The translations under genes and the position numbers were made by a program. A stretch of DNA of 64,000 bases from positions 101,602 to 165,601 of the forward strand of contig JAFGOZ010000390.1 of the NCBI GenBank assembly GCA_016926235.1. The letters are read 5' to 3'. The DNA comes from Bacteroidales bacterium (lineage in GTDB: Bacteria > Bacteroidota > Bacteroidia > Bacteroidales > UBA10428). Shown piece by piece: positions 9,559 through 18,863 of this stretch. Positions within the stretch are counted from its first letter, which is position 1, and each line of letters starts with the position of its first letter. Under the pieces are notes generated by a model. It was not told the origin of the DNA and searched no databases. It was given only the letters and a program-made list of their open reading frames with translations.

Positions 9559-9566
9559 TACTTTTG
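9559..9566 (+). promoter_or_regulatory. Candidate -7 promoter box for mltG
   Basis: TACTTTTG matches the Bacteroidota -7 consensus TAnnTTTG exactly. A TTTG at 9531-9534 could be the -33 element, although the 24-nt spacing is longer than the usual 18-21. The implied transcript start near 9573 leaves about 110 nt of leader to the mltG ATG. Confidence 0.4.
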
Positions 9567-9683
9567 TTAAACAAAAAATAACCTTTATTAAATTAAAATT
9601 GTGGTTGGTTGGTCAAAAAACTAATAATTCAAGTAATAAATATAATCATAAAAAGTTATTATTGTCAAAATTTTCATGAATTT

Positions 9684-10727
9684 ATGTTATTATCAAAGAA
9701 AACAATTCGGGTAAGTATACTAATACTATTATTGATTATAGCCGTGATGGTAATTACCGGATACCGGTACTTTCAGATGGTTTATGGTAAGAATGTTGAT
9801 TTTACAAAAGGTGATGAGGTTAATGTTTATGTATATACAGGTGAAGTTTATCTTACTACGTATAAGAAACTATGCCCTTATCTGATAGATTCAACCAGTT
9901 TTAAATGGGTTGCATCAAAAAAGAAGGCTAATAATAAATTCAAACCAGGGAAATACAAATTAAGAAGGGGGATGAGTAATAATGAGCTTGTCAACATGTT
10001 AAGAGGAGGTTTGCAAAGTCCTGTTAAATTGGTGTTTAACAATATTAGAACACTTGAGGAGCTTGCTTCAAAGGTTTCTTTACAAATAGAAGCCGATTCG
10101 ATAGAGATAATAAATTTACTAAATGATGAAACTTTCCTGAAGGAGTATGGATTATCAAAAGAAACCGTCATGTGCGTATTTATTCCCAATACGTATGAGC
10201 TTTATTGGAATACTTCAGCAGAAGGGTTTTTTAAAAAAATGTTCCAGGAATATGAAAAATTTTGGACAAAAGACCGGCTGAATAAGACTGAGAGTATTGG
10301 GTTAGATAAATTTCAGGTTATTACCCTTGCCTCAATTGTTGATGAAGAGACTACAAAAAAGGATGAAATGCCTGTAATTGCAGGTGTCTACATGAACAGA
10401 CTTAAGAAGGGGATGAGGCTGCAGGCTGATCCGACAGTTATTTTTGCTGTAGGTGATTTTACTATCAGAAGAGTACTTGATAAGCATAAAGAATTTGACT
10501 CACCTTATAATACTTACAAATATTCAGGATTGCCACCAGGGCCTATTTCCATGCCCAGTATTACTGCTCTCGATGCCGTATTAAATTACAAAGAACATAA
10601 CTATCTTTATTTCTGTGCGAAAGAGGATTTTTCCGGTTATCATAATTTCGCCAAAACATATGAGCAGCATTTAAAGAATGCGGAACGTTATAAAAAAGCA
10701 TTAAATAAACTTAAAATTTACAGATAG
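9684..10727 (+). CDS. mltG: Endolytic transglycosylase MltG
   Basis: MltG is an inner-membrane lytic transglycosylase that cuts nascent glycan strands and helps set their length. The protein has an N-terminal signal anchor (about residues 8-28), a LysM-like region and the YceG domain. Family marks are YKLRRGMSN, FIPNTYELYWNTS, the catalytic segment TLASIVDEET, NRLKKGMRLQADPTV, SPYNTYKYSGLPPGPIS and YLYFCAKEDFSGYHNFA. I chose the ATG at 9684 because it directly precedes the membrane anchor. An upstream in-frame TTG at 9609 would add 25 residues with no obvious role. Length from this start is 347 aa, normal for the family. It appears monocistronic. Confidence 0.94.
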   Translation: MLLSKKTIRVSILILLLIIAVMVITGYRYFQMVYGKNVDFTKGDEVNVYVYTGEVYLTTYKKLCPYLIDSTSFKWVASKKKANNKFKPGKYKLRRGMSNNELVNMLRGGLQSPVKLVFNNIRTLEELASKVSLQIEADSIEIINLLNDETFLKEYGLSKETVMCVFIPNTYELYWNTSAEGFFKKMFQEYEKFWTKDRLNKTESIGLDKFQVITLASIVDEETTKKDEMPVIAGVYMNRLKKGMRLQADPTVIFAVGDFTIRRVLDKHKEFDSPYNTYKYSGLPPGPISMPSITALDAVLNYKEHNYLYFCAKEDFSGYHNFAKTYEQHLKNAERYKKALNKLKIYR

Positions 10728-10871
10728 AGGGAAGATTTTTCGATTTGAAGTAATTTTCATTTTTCGGACTGGGCTTTCAAAGAGATTATGACGGGTTGTG
10801 TCCTAATCTGGTTTAATTTCATTAAATTTATATCTCCGGATTTAACAAATGAAATAAACTAATATCTGTCA

Positions 10872-13800
10872 ATGTCTATTCGAAAAGCTTTCGATTTAAA
10901 TACCTTGCCTTCGGGTTTTTTTAATGTGTCCTTCAACCTGTTGATGCAGAAAAGGATACAAAAGGTTATGCTTATTTGTAGCAATTATGATGCTTTTATA
11001 TTGGAAGAAGATGGACGAATAGATGAACAACTATATATTGAGTATTTTTCTCAGAACCTCAGGAACTCGCCACAACTATACAAGGTGAATTCGGCTGGAG
11101 AAGCCTTTAATTTACTTAAAAATGAACCAATCGACCTTGTTATTGAAATGTTAAATATTGCTGAAATTGATACTTTCAAATTAGCAAACGAGATAAAAAA
11201 GTTATATCCTCAAGTTCCCATTGTTGTATTGACTCACTTTTCGAGAGAAGTTTCATTAAAATTACAATATGAAGACCTGAGTCATGTGGATCATGTGTTT
11301 TGTTGGTTGGGTAATGCGGATTTGTTGCTGGCAATAATTAAGCTTTTTGAGGATCGTTTAAATGCACCTTTTGATATGGAAGATGTTGGGGTTCAGGCAA
11401 TATTGCTCGTGGAAGATTCTGTAAGGTATCTATCCTCATATTTACCAATTCTGTATAAAATTGTTCTCAATCAGGCGCATGAGTTCATGAATGAAGCATT
11501 AAACGAACATGAAAAGATGTTGAGAATGAGGGGCCGTCCAAAGATACTTGTTGCTAAAAATTACGACGAGGCAATAAACCTTTATAATCAATATAAAGAT
11601 AACCTGCTCGGGGTAATAACCGATATAAGCTATAAAAAATCGGCAACCAGGCGTGATGAACAAGAAAAAGCAGGTTTGAAATTAGCCAGATATATACGTC
11701 AGAATGATCAGTTTTTACCTATACTTATACAATCATCTGATATTGGAAATGAAAAATATGTCCAGGAAATCAAAGCAGGATTTTTGTATAAATATTCTGA
11801 CACAGTATCTACTGAGCTGCAAAATTTTATTTCCAAACATTTTGGTTTTGGTGATTTTATTTTCCGGGACCCGGATACCCAGCAAGAGATTTACAGGGCA
11901 TCTGACCTTACTTCGCTTCAGAAAATGATACAATGTATTCCTGATCCAATATTGGAATATCATGCCAGTCGCAATGAAATATCCAAATGGCTGAATTCCA
12001 GAGCTTTGTTTCCAATTGCAAAATTGTTTAAGCATTTAAGAATCAATGATTTTCCGGATCTTAATTTGGTCCGCTCATATATTGACCATACTATATCTCT
12101 TTACCGGTCAGGAAAAGGCAGAACAATTATTGCAGAATTTGAGAGGTCCCGCTACAATAAATACATGATGTTTTCGAAAATTGGAGATGGTTCGGTGGGA
12201 GGTAAGGCCAGAGGATTGGCATTTGTAAACAACTTGATCGAAAAATATAGTTTGCATGATAAATATGAAAATACTACTATTTCTATACCAAGGACTGTTG
12301 TAATATGCACAGATATTTATGATGAGTTTATGCGTAATAACGGTTTGTTTGACAAAGTTTTTTTGGAAATTGAAGATGAAGAAGTTTTAAGTTATTTTAT
12401 AAGTGCCCAATTGCCTGAGAGTTTAATTAAGGATTTGCACGCCATTGTTAAACAAATGAAAAATCCAATTGCTATTCGCTCATCCAGTAAATTGGAAGAC
12501 TCACATTATCAACCATTTGCAGGAATTTATAATACATACATGGTGCCTAATGTTGCCAGCAACCTTGATAAAACTGTTTCAATGATAGCAACAGCTATAA
12601 AATGTGTTTATGCTTCGGTATTTTTTAAAGAAAGCAAAAACTATTTAGGTGCGACGATGAATTCAATAGATGAGGAGAAGATGGGAATTGTATTGCAGGA
12701 GGTTTGTGGGCGTCAATTTGAAAATTATTTTTATCCGGCCATTTCGGGAATAACACAATCTATGAATTACTATGCCATTGAACCTGAAAAACCAGAAGAT
12801 GGTATTGTTAAAATGGCAGTTGGCCTGGGTAAGTATGTTATGGGAGGAGGGCTTTCTTTGAGGTTTTGTCCCAAACATCAGGATAAAATTATACAATTGT
12901 CATCAACAGAAGATATCATAAAAAATACACAAAAAGACTTTTTTGCCCTTAGCCTTGACCCGGAGGCATTTGTGCCTTCGGTAAATGATGAGGTTAACCT
13001 TTGTAAAATGAACATAGGTGAAATAAACGATCATGTAATGCTCCGCTATATGGCGTCAACATATGATATGGAGAGTGATACAATAAAAGATGGCCTTTAT
13101 CGTGAGGGTCGGAAAATAATTACTTTTAACCCAATATTGTGCAATGATGCAATACCAATTGCGAATATAATTACAGATTTGCTCTCAATAGGATATTCCG
13201 AGATGAACAGACCCATCGAAATTGAATTTGCCGTAGATATAGATACAAGCGGTACACAAAATCATACTTTTAGTATTTTACAAATAAGGCCTATTGTTGA
13301 AAATTACAAACAACTGCCTATTGAAATAAGCACGTTCTCTCAATCCGATATACTTTTGGAAGCCAGTTCTGCACTTGGTTCGGTATATGAAACGGATATC
13401 AAGGATTTTGTTTTTGTCGACTCATTGGGTTTTGATGCTGCAAATAATCGTACAACTGCGATTGAGATTGGAAAGTTGAATGAAATGTTGCAAAAGGAAA
13501 ACAGGTCATATGTGCTTGCAGGACCCGGAAGATGGGGCTCGAGTGACCCATGGTTGGGTATCCCTGTAAAATGGGCACAAATATCTGGTGCGGCTGCCAT
13601 TATAGAATATAGCATTGAGGGGAAGGTAATTGAACCAAGCCAGGGCACACATTTTTTTCATAATATAATTGCATTAGGTATTGGTTACATCTCTTTGGAT
13701 ATATTAGCAGGGAAAGATTATTTTGATATTGAATTTCTGCAAAAGTACGTACCCATTCATACCAAAGGACCTGTTAAATATTGGCACTTTGAACATCCCA

Positions 13801-13889
13801 TGGCAGTACTAATTGATGGCAAAATACAAAAAGGGATTGTACTAAAGCCCGGAGAGATTTCAAAATTTAGTAAATTGTCAAAGATTTAA
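10872..13889 (+). CDS. REC-domain / PEP-pyruvate-binding (PPDK_N) protein
   Basis: This 1005-residue cytoplasmic protein combines receiver-like and PEP-synthase ATP-grasp modules. Residues ~31-155 form a degenerate receiver domain in which the phospho-acceptor position reads Glu (DLVIEML). Residues ~175-320 form a second one with an acidic pocket (LLVEDS) and an Asp at about 251 (GVITDIS). From ~434 a PPDK_N region follows, with KIGDGSVGGKARGLA, AIRSSSKLEDS and QPFAGIYNTY, ending near FSILQIRPIVENY (~810). The last ~190 residues contain GPGRWGSSDPWLGIP. I find no TSHAA-type phospho-histidine domain and no TIM-barrel PEP-binding domain, so PEP synthase activity is unlikely. It stands 10 bp before gdhA, suggesting co-transcription and perhaps a role in carbon/nitrogen control. 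Confidence 0.85.
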   Translation: MSIRKAFDLNTLPSGFFNVSFNLLMQKRIQKVMLICSNYDAFILEEDGRIDEQLYIEYFSQNLRNSPQLYKVNSAGEAFNLLKNEPIDLVIEMLNIAEIDTFKLANEIKKLYPQVPIVVLTHFSREVSLKLQYEDLSHVDHVFCWLGNADLLLAIIKLFEDRLNAPFDMEDVGVQAILLVEDSVRYLSSYLPILYKIVLNQAHEFMNEALNEHEKMLRMRGRPKILVAKNYDEAINLYNQYKDNLLGVITDISYKKSATRRDEQEKAGLKLARYIRQNDQFLPILIQSSDIGNEKYVQEIKAGFLYKYSDTVSTELQNFISKHFGFGDFIFRDPDTQQEIYRASDLTSLQKMIQCIPDPILEYHASRNEISKWLNSRALFPIAKLFKHLRINDFPDLNLVRSYIDHTISLYRSGKGRTIIAEFERSRYNKYMMFSKIGDGSVGGKARGLAFVNNLIEKYSLHDKYENTTISIPRTVVICTDIYDEFMRNNGLFDKVFLEIEDEEVLSYFISAQLPESLIKDLHAIVKQMKNPIAIRSSSKLEDSHYQPFAGIYNTYMVPNVASNLDKTVSMIATAIKCVYASVFFKESKNYLGATMNSIDEEKMGIVLQEVCGRQFENYFYPAISGITQSMNYYAIEPEKPEDGIVKMAVGLGKYVMGGGLSLRFCPKHQDKIIQLSSTEDIIKNTQKDFFALSLDPEAFVPSVNDEVNLCKMNIGEINDHVMLRYMASTYDMESDTIKDGLYREGRKIITFNPILCNDAIPIANIITDLLSIGYSEMNRPIEIEFAVDIDTSGTQNHTFSILQIRPIVENYKQLPIEISTFSQSDILLEASSALGSVYETDIKDFVFVDSLGFDAANNRTTAIEIGKLNEMLQKENRSYVLAGPGRWGSSDPWLGIPVKWAQISGAAAIIEYSIEGKVIEPSQGTHFFHNIIALGIGYISLDILAGKDYFDIEFLQKYVPIHTKGPVKYWHFEHPMAVLIDGKIQKGIVLKPGEISKFSKLSKI

Positions 13890-13899
13890 TTTTATTCCT

Positions 13900-15237
13900 A
13901 TGGATATAGAAAGCATAATGAGAGATGTGGCTGCAAAGAATCCTAATGAAGTAGAATACTTGCAGGCTGTGAATGAAGTATTGATATCAATTGAGGAAAC
14001 ATATAAAATGTATCCTCAATTTCAAAAAGCAGGAATCATAGAACGACTTATTGAACCAGACAGGGTAATCACTTTTAAAGTGCCCTGGGTTGATGATCAG
14101 GGACAGGTAAGGGTGAACAAAGGATATAGAGTGCAGTTTAACAATATTCTGGGACCCTACAAGGGGGGGCTTCGTTTTCATCCAAGTGTAAATATTAGCA
14201 TCCTTAAGTTTCTGGGTTTTGAACAGATATTTAAAAACAGCCTTACAACATTACCTTTGGGTGGGGCAAAGGGTGGTTCTGACTTTAATCCAAAAGGTAA
14301 ATCAAACAATGAAATAATGCGGTTTTGTCAATCCTTCATGCTGGAATTATGGAAAATAATCGGGCCTTCAATGGATGTGCCTGCAGGTGATATAGGTGTT
14401 GGCACAAGGGAGATAGGCTACTTATACGGGATGTACCGGAAGCTTACTGATGAAAATACGGGTGTGTTTACTGGTAAAGGGCTTGAATGGGGTGGGAGTT
14501 TATTAAGACCGGAGGCAACTGGTTATGGAGTAGTGTATTTTGCTAATGAGATGTTAAGCACAATTGGTGCTTCAATAGAAGGGAAAATGGTTGCTATATC
14601 AGGTTTTGGAAATGTTGCATGGGGTACAGTTAAAAAAATCAATGAATTGGGTGGCAAGGTAGTAACATTGTCTGGTCCGGATGGTTATATTTTTGATAAA
14701 GACGGGGTATGTAATGAAAAAATTGAATATATGCTGGATTTAAGGGCTTCTAACGAAGATATTGTACAGCCTTTTGCAGAGAAGTTTAAAAATGTGGAGT
14801 TTCATCCAAATAAACGGCCTTGGGAGGTTAAATGCGATATTGCATTACCATGTGCTACCCAGAATGAATTAAATGATGATGATGCCAGGGAATTATTAAA
14901 AAACAAATGTATATGTATATGCGAAGGTGCAAATATGCCTTGCACACCGGAAGCAATTGAAATATTTCATCAGGCAAAAGTTTTATATGCTCCGGGCAAA
15001 GCCTCAAATGCAGGAGGAGTCGCTACATCTGGCCTTGAAATGGCACAGAATTCAATGAAAATACATTGGAGCCGGGACGAAGTTGATAAATGGCTGCATC
15101 ATATAATGAAGAGTATTCATGAAGTATGCGTTAGGTATGGTAAAGGAAATGATGGATACGTTAATTATGAAAAAGGGGCCAATATAGGAGGTTTTTTAAA
15201 GGTGGCCCATGCAATGATGGATCAAGGTATTATTTAA
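13900..15237 (+). CDS. gdhA: NADP-type glutamate dehydrogenase
   Basis: GdhA catalyses the reversible reductive amination of 2-oxoglutarate with ammonia to glutamate. The 445-residue length and motifs match the hexameric small-subunit type: GPYKGGLRFHPSVN (substrate Lys), LPLGGAKGGSDFNPKGKS (catalytic-Lys loop), PAGDIGVGTREIGYLYGMY, and a Rossmann motif in ISGFGNVAWG (conserved Gly-x-Gly-x-x-Ala). The context PGKASNAGGVATSGLEMAQNS is the usual GdhA C-terminal signature. Cofactor preference for NADP(H) is inferred from the subfamily. It follows the REC/PPDK_N protein by 10 bp, and a small lipoprotein gene starts 15 bp downstream. Confidence 0.97.
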   Translation: MDIESIMRDVAAKNPNEVEYLQAVNEVLISIEETYKMYPQFQKAGIIERLIEPDRVITFKVPWVDDQGQVRVNKGYRVQFNNILGPYKGGLRFHPSVNISILKFLGFEQIFKNSLTTLPLGGAKGGSDFNPKGKSNNEIMRFCQSFMLELWKIIGPSMDVPAGDIGVGTREIGYLYGMYRKLTDENTGVFTGKGLEWGGSLLRPEATGYGVVYFANEMLSTIGASIEGKMVAISGFGNVAWGTVKKINELGGKVVTLSGPDGYIFDKDGVCNEKIEYMLDLRASNEDIVQPFAEKFKNVEFHPNKRPWEVKCDIALPCATQNELNDDDARELLKNKCICICEGANMPCTPEAIEIFHQAKVLYAPGKASNAGGVATSGLEMAQNSMKIHWSRDEVDKWLHHIMKSIHEVCVRYGKGNDGYVNYEKGANIGGFLKVAHAMMDQGII

Positions 15238-15252
15238 ATAAAACACAGGTAT

Positions 15253-15657
15253 ATGAAAAAAGTAAAGACAGGAATAATTATCATATTTTTTAGCATATTA
15301 TCCTCATGTTGTGATTGTCCTGATATAACAGCTCTGCCTTGGCAGACGATTGCATCGAAAGATATGGCTGAAGTGGATCGGGTTAACGGTTTATATGTAT
15401 TTATAAAATCGGAACCGTTAAAAGAATATGATTATTTAGGAACCTATACAACAAAATGGTTTATGGAAGTTGAAAAATTTACCAATTTAAAGGGGAAGAA
15501 TTTGCTTGAAATAATGGATGAAGTTACTGAAACAATTGACTTTAATGAGAAAATTGAGAAAACCGTTGATGAGGTAAAAAAGGAATATCCAAAAGCTGAT
15601 GCAGTTGTTTTTGATACAAAAATGAGTTCGTGTAAAATTATACGTTTTAAAAAGTAG
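15253..15657 (+). CDS. Small lipoprotein, unknown function
   Basis: This 134-residue protein has a lipoprotein signal peptide ending in SILSSCC; the lipidated Cys is probably residue 19. Three cysteines cluster at 19, 20 and 22. The mature part contains a short alpha/beta-like segment (TTKWFMEVEKFTNLKG) and ends in a basic, strand-like stretch. I do not recognise a family. It begins 15 bp after gdhA, so it may be carried on the same transcript, although a function shared with GdhA is not implied. Confidence 0.75.
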   Translation: MKKVKTGIIIIFFSILSSCCDCPDITALPWQTIASKDMAEVDRVNGLYVFIKSEPLKEYDYLGTYTTKWFMEVEKFTNLKGKNLLEIMDEVTETIDFNEKIEKTVDEVKKEYPKADAVVFDTKMSSCKIIRFKK

Positions 15658-15739
15658 GGGTTTACAGACTTTCATTTATCTTTTTTCTAGTTAATTTTCA
15701 TTTATTTTTTTTTCTTTGTGGATTAATAATTTTTCATAC

Positions 15740-16459
15740 ATGAAATATTTGATTTTTATTGTTTTTACTGGCCTTTTGGTAGGCTGTCAATACGAGAATG
15801 AGCTGGATTTGTATTATAGCGGTGAAAGTGTTGATTCTTTAACTTCAAGTCTTGTAGCTTATTTTCCTCTTGACGGCAATTTTGATGATGTCAGTGGGAA
15901 TAACAGCCTTTTACGAGCTTATGGAGAGCCTGAGTTTACAGAAGGATACACAGAAGACCCATATACAGCGATTTCACTGGATGGGGAAAATGATTTTTTG
16001 GTCGGATTTATAGGTAAATTAGATACTTTTTCTATCTCCATGTGGTTGCTTTCAAATATTAGTTATGCTTATGAATGGCCTGCCTGGAGGTCTACTTTCT
16101 TTGATTATTCCAATAAACAAGTTTATGGATATATTGATGGCGTAACAGGAGCAACACAGTTTCATTGTGGAATTGAATCTGAAACAGTATTAGAGGAAGA
16201 TATTGATAATTGTATAGGCAACTGGTTTCATGTTTATATGGAGGTAAGTGATGATGTGAAAATGTATATAAATGGCCAGCTAAGAAAAATTAAACCTCTG
16301 CAGGATACAAGTGATTACTGGAGTGATATAATTTATTTTGGCAGGGCATCGTATGATGATGAAATGGAATTGACATATTTCAACGGGAAATTTGATGAAA
16401 TACGTGTTTACAACAGGGTACTTAATTCCGTTGAGATAAAAGAGCTATCAAGCAAATAA
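15740..16459 (+). CDS. LamG/concanavalin-like domain lipoprotein
   Basis: The protein (239 aa from the chosen start) is a surface or periplasmic lipoprotein with the lipobox LLVGC (Cys16). Residues ~35-235 form a LamG-like jelly-roll: LVAYFPLDGNFDDVSGNNS is the standard opening of such domains, followed by the central FSISMWLL strand, the WFHVYMEVSDDVKMYINGQ strand and the closing GKFDEIRVYNRVLNSVEI. LamG domains bind carbohydrates or proteins. A TTG at 15716 would extend the frame, but ATG 15740 directly precedes the signal peptide and is preferred. It lies 11 bp before the DUF5777 gene and probably heads that cluster. Confidence 0.87.
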   Translation: MKYLIFIVFTGLLVGCQYENELDLYYSGESVDSLTSSLVAYFPLDGNFDDVSGNNSLLRAYGEPEFTEGYTEDPYTAISLDGENDFLVGFIGKLDTFSISMWLLSNISYAYEWPAWRSTFFDYSNKQVYGYIDGVTGATQFHCGIESETVLEEDIDNCIGNWFHVYMEVSDDVKMYINGQLRKIKPLQDTSDYWSDIIYFGRASYDDEMELTYFNGKFDEIRVYNRVLNSVEIKELSSK

Positions 16460-16470
16460 AACCTTTAAAC

Positions 16471-17355
16471 ATGAAAATAAAATTTCACATTATATTTGCA
16501 TTCTTATTAGTTTCATCTTTGTTGTATGCACAGGATGATTTGGATGCATTACTGGAAGAAGAAATGGGAGAGGAGACCGAGTATACAATTGCAACTTTTT
16601 TATCAACCAGGGTTATTAATTGTCATTCTGTCGAAATTATGCCGAAAAATGGTCTGGATTTTAGAATAGCCCATCGTTTTGGTCAATTTAATACTGGTTT
16701 TGGGGAATTTTTCGGATTGGATGAATCCAATTCATACTTAAGTATCGAGTATGGGGTCACAAAATGGATGATGGCCGGCGTTGGACGTGCCACATATAAG
16801 AAGATGTTCAATGGATTTGTAAAACCTGTTATTCTCAGGCAATCATCAGGAAAGAGGACAATGCCGCTTAGTTTGGTATTTTATTCATCAATGGCTGTTA
16901 ATTCGACTATATATGAAGAAAAGGTGCGAAACGAAGATTTCATTTCAAGGATGTCATACACTGATCAACTGATAATTGGTAGAAAATGTACCCCTAAATT
17001 ATCTCTTCAGCTTACTCCAACATTTGTTCATCGTAATCTTGTGGGTACTTCGGATGAAAATAATGACCTGTGGGCTATTGGAATGGGAGGAAGGTATAAA
17101 CTATTAAGCCGGATTTCTGTTAACTTTGAATATTTTAAAGTATATGGAAATAATGCAACAATGGGAATTAAATATTATGATCCTATGTCAGTTGGAGTAG
17201 ATATTCAGGCCGGTGGTCATGTATTTCAGCTCCATCTTACGAATGCATTGCCCATGACTGAGAATGCCTATATTGGAGAAACTACAGGCGATTTTTTTAA
17301 TGGAGATATTCGATTTGGATTTAATATTTCGCAAGTGTTTACACTTGGCAGATAA
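16471..17355 (+). CDS. DUF5777-family outer-membrane beta-barrel protein
   Basis: This 294-residue protein has a signal peptide ending near LLYAQ and then alternating aromatic/hydrophobic strands typical of an outer-membrane barrel. The segment FLSTRVINCHSVE and the later FRIAHRFGQFNTGFGEFFG are characteristic of DUF5777 proteins. The chain ends with a hydrophobic/aromatic strand (GFNISQVFTLGR). In Bacteroidota these genes frequently sit beside YceI and lipoprotein genes, as here. The substrate or partner is unknown. Part of the co-oriented group 15740-18395. Confidence 0.85.
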   Translation: MKIKFHIIFAFLLVSSLLYAQDDLDALLEEEMGEETEYTIATFLSTRVINCHSVEIMPKNGLDFRIAHRFGQFNTGFGEFFGLDESNSYLSIEYGVTKWMMAGVGRATYKKMFNGFVKPVILRQSSGKRTMPLSLVFYSSMAVNSTIYEEKVRNEDFISRMSYTDQLIIGRKCTPKLSLQLTPTFVHRNLVGTSDENNDLWAIGMGGRYKLLSRISVNFEYFKVYGNNATMGIKYYDPMSVGVDIQAGGHVFQLHLTNALPMTENAYIGETTGDFFNGDIRFGFNISQVFTLGR

Positions 17356-17394
17356 TAGATGAATGAATATAAAATGAATAATTTATAATGTATA

Positions 17395-17964
17395 ATGAAG
17401 AGATTTGCAATTAGAAGTGTATTAGCAGTAATGGTTCTTTTTACTTTCCTTTTAGATTCGAGAGCCCAGGATAAATATTTTACAAGGACAGGCCACGTTT
17501 ATTTTCTATCCCATACAGATGTAATTGATATTGATGGTAATAATAACCAGGTAACAAGTTTTTTGAATATAGAAACCGGGGAGATGGTGTTTGCTGTTCT
17601 GATAAAATCCTTTGAGTTTACGCTCGCTACGGCAAAAGAACATTTTAATGAAAGCTATATGGAATCACATATATACCCAAAATCAAAATTTAGTGGAAAA
17701 ATCAGTAATATTGAGAAAATTGATTTTAAAAAGGATGGGCTTTACAATGTTACAGTTGAAGGAGACCTTACTATACATGGGATCACTAAAACTGTTTCAG
17801 AACCTGGAACTTTGGAAGTAAAAGGCAGTAAAATTTATGGCAAATCCAAATTCGAGGTAGCTATTGATGATTATGATATTAAAGTTCCCAAGATAGTGGA
17901 AGACAGGGTTGCAAAAATTGTGGATGTTGAAATTGATATGATTTATGAACCTTATACAAAATAA
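17395..17964 (+). CDS. YceI-family periplasmic lipid-binding-like protein
   Basis: YceI proteins are periplasmic lipocalin-like barrels that bind polyisoprenoid or other amphiphilic molecules. This 189-aa protein has a signal peptide (cut near SRAQ) and the usual YceI pattern: the N-terminal FTRTGHVYFLSHTD strand, the ESHIYPKSKFSGKIS strand, the VEGDLTIHGITKTVSEP hallmark and the C-terminal FEVAIDDYDIKVPKIV. It sits between a DUF5777 barrel (39 bp upstream) and an OB-fold membrane protein (5 bp downstream), which suggests a single envelope unit. The bound molecule is unknown. Confidence 0.92.
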   Translation: MKRFAIRSVLAVMVLFTFLLDSRAQDKYFTRTGHVYFLSHTDVIDIDGNNNQVTSFLNIETGEMVFAVLIKSFEFTLATAKEHFNESYMESHIYPKSKFSGKISNIEKIDFKKDGLYNVTVEGDLTIHGITKTVSEPGTLEVKGSKIYGKSKFEVAIDDYDIKVPKIVEDRVAKIVDVEIDMIYEPYTK

Positions 17965-17969
17965 CAATT

Positions 17970-18395
17970 ATGAATAAATCTTTAAAAATAGGATTTTTCA
18001 TCCTGCTGGCAGCAATACTGGGTATTGGGGGATATATTGTTTATGTTTTTACAAAAGCCCCTGAGAGTGCTACAAATATGAAACCGGAAATAGTTATTAA
18101 GGCTTCTGAGTTTTTTACTTCGTATGAAGAAGATGAAGAAGCATCTAATAAACTTTATCTTGATAAGTTAATACAGGTGGAAGGGAGAATAGCTGAAATT
18201 TTTTCAAATAATTCAGGGGACCTAAATATCATACTGAAGGAAGATGATGATTTTTCAGGTATAAGTTGTTCTTTTATACCACAGGAGCAGGAAAAAGTTA
18301 AGAAGCTTAATACAGGGGATGTTGTAAAGATTAAAGGATTTTGTTCAGGAATGTTGATGGATGTGGTGTTGAACAGATGTGTACTGGTTGAGTGA
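17970..18395 (+). CDS. Membrane-anchored OB-fold (tRNA_anti-like) protein
   Basis: This 141-residue protein has one N-terminal membrane helix (about 7-28) and a C-terminal OB-like barrel (about 55-141). The barrel shows the pattern LDKLIQVEGRIAEIF / LNIILKEDD / GISCSFIP / LNTGDVVKIKGFCSG / VVLNRCVLV, which matches the tRNA_anti-like group of periplasmic OB-fold proteins common in Bacteroidota. Despite the name, a role in tRNA binding is not expected outside the cytoplasm. It starts 5 bp after yceI and ends 6 bp from the convergent gene on the opposite strand. Confidence 0.82.
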   Translation: MNKSLKIGFFILLAAILGIGGYIVYVFTKAPESATNMKPEIVIKASEFFTSYEEDEEASNKLYLDKLIQVEGRIAEIFSNNSGDLNIILKEDDDFSGISCSFIPQEQEKVKKLNTGDVVKIKGFCSGMLMDVVLNRCVLVE

Positions 18396-18401
18396 TTAAA
18401 T

Positions 18402-18863
18402 TTACCGCTCACTCAGAATTGCATATGTAAGTATTCCGGCAAGTATAAAATCTGCAGCTAGTGCTCCACCAACGCTTACATCTTTGTCCACTGCACTAAG
18501 AATGGTAGGTGTTAATATTAATACTCCGGTTCCGGCACTGAAATAAATAAGTGATTGATCAATTGCTCCACTTTTTTTTCTCCTTTTCTTTTTTTTCTTC
18601 GTCAATATATCGTAATAATTTTCTGATGGAGAATTTAAGCTTAGGAAGTCATTCTTAAAATTTTGGTAACGTAATTGATATTCAAGGTTTGATGTGGTGT
18701 TTAGTTGAGCATTTTTGGTGACAACTTGAGAAGTATCACTTGTTGAAGGATTATTCCCACTATTCCTTTCATTTTTTCCACCCTCTGCGTAGCTGAATTG
18801 AAAGAATGATATAAAAATAAGTATGGATACTAAATTTTTCATTTTTACGCAATTATTCTTCAT
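18402..18863 (-). CDS. Secreted small protein with C-terminal hydrophobic hairpin
   Basis: This 153-residue protein has a signal peptide (hydrophobic ~11-22), a Ser/Asn-rich low-complexity region, a basic patch KKKKKRRKK (~91-99) and two hydrophobic segments in the last 50 residues, consistent with a membrane-inserted hairpin. I do not recognise the family. Its start overlaps the end of the 1140-aa propeller gene by 11 bp, so translation is probably coupled. The internal ATG at 18842 (residue 8) gives a cleaner signal peptide and could be the true start. The pairing suggests a function connected with the upstream protein. Confidence 0.7.
   Translation of the reverse strand: MKNNCVKMKNLVSILIFISFFQFSYAEGGKNERNSGNNPSTSDTSQVVTKNAQLNTTSNLEYQLRYQNFKNDFLSLNSPSENYYDILTKKKKKRRKKSGAIDQSLIYFSAGTGVLILTPTILSAVDKDVSVGGALAADFILAGILTYAILSER

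Noticed and set aside
9609..9683. Upstream TTG-started extension of MltG
   Set aside because: Adds 25 residues before the membrane anchor with no family counterpart; ATG 9684 is the better start.
9684..10727. MltG active segment reads ASIVDEET where E. coli has ASIVEKET, suggesting loss of the catalytic Glu
   Set aside because: The invariant catalytic Glu appears to be the third position of that tetrad (the one kept in xxE(T/A/S) variants), which is Glu here. The Asp is in a variable position, so no loss of activity is implied.
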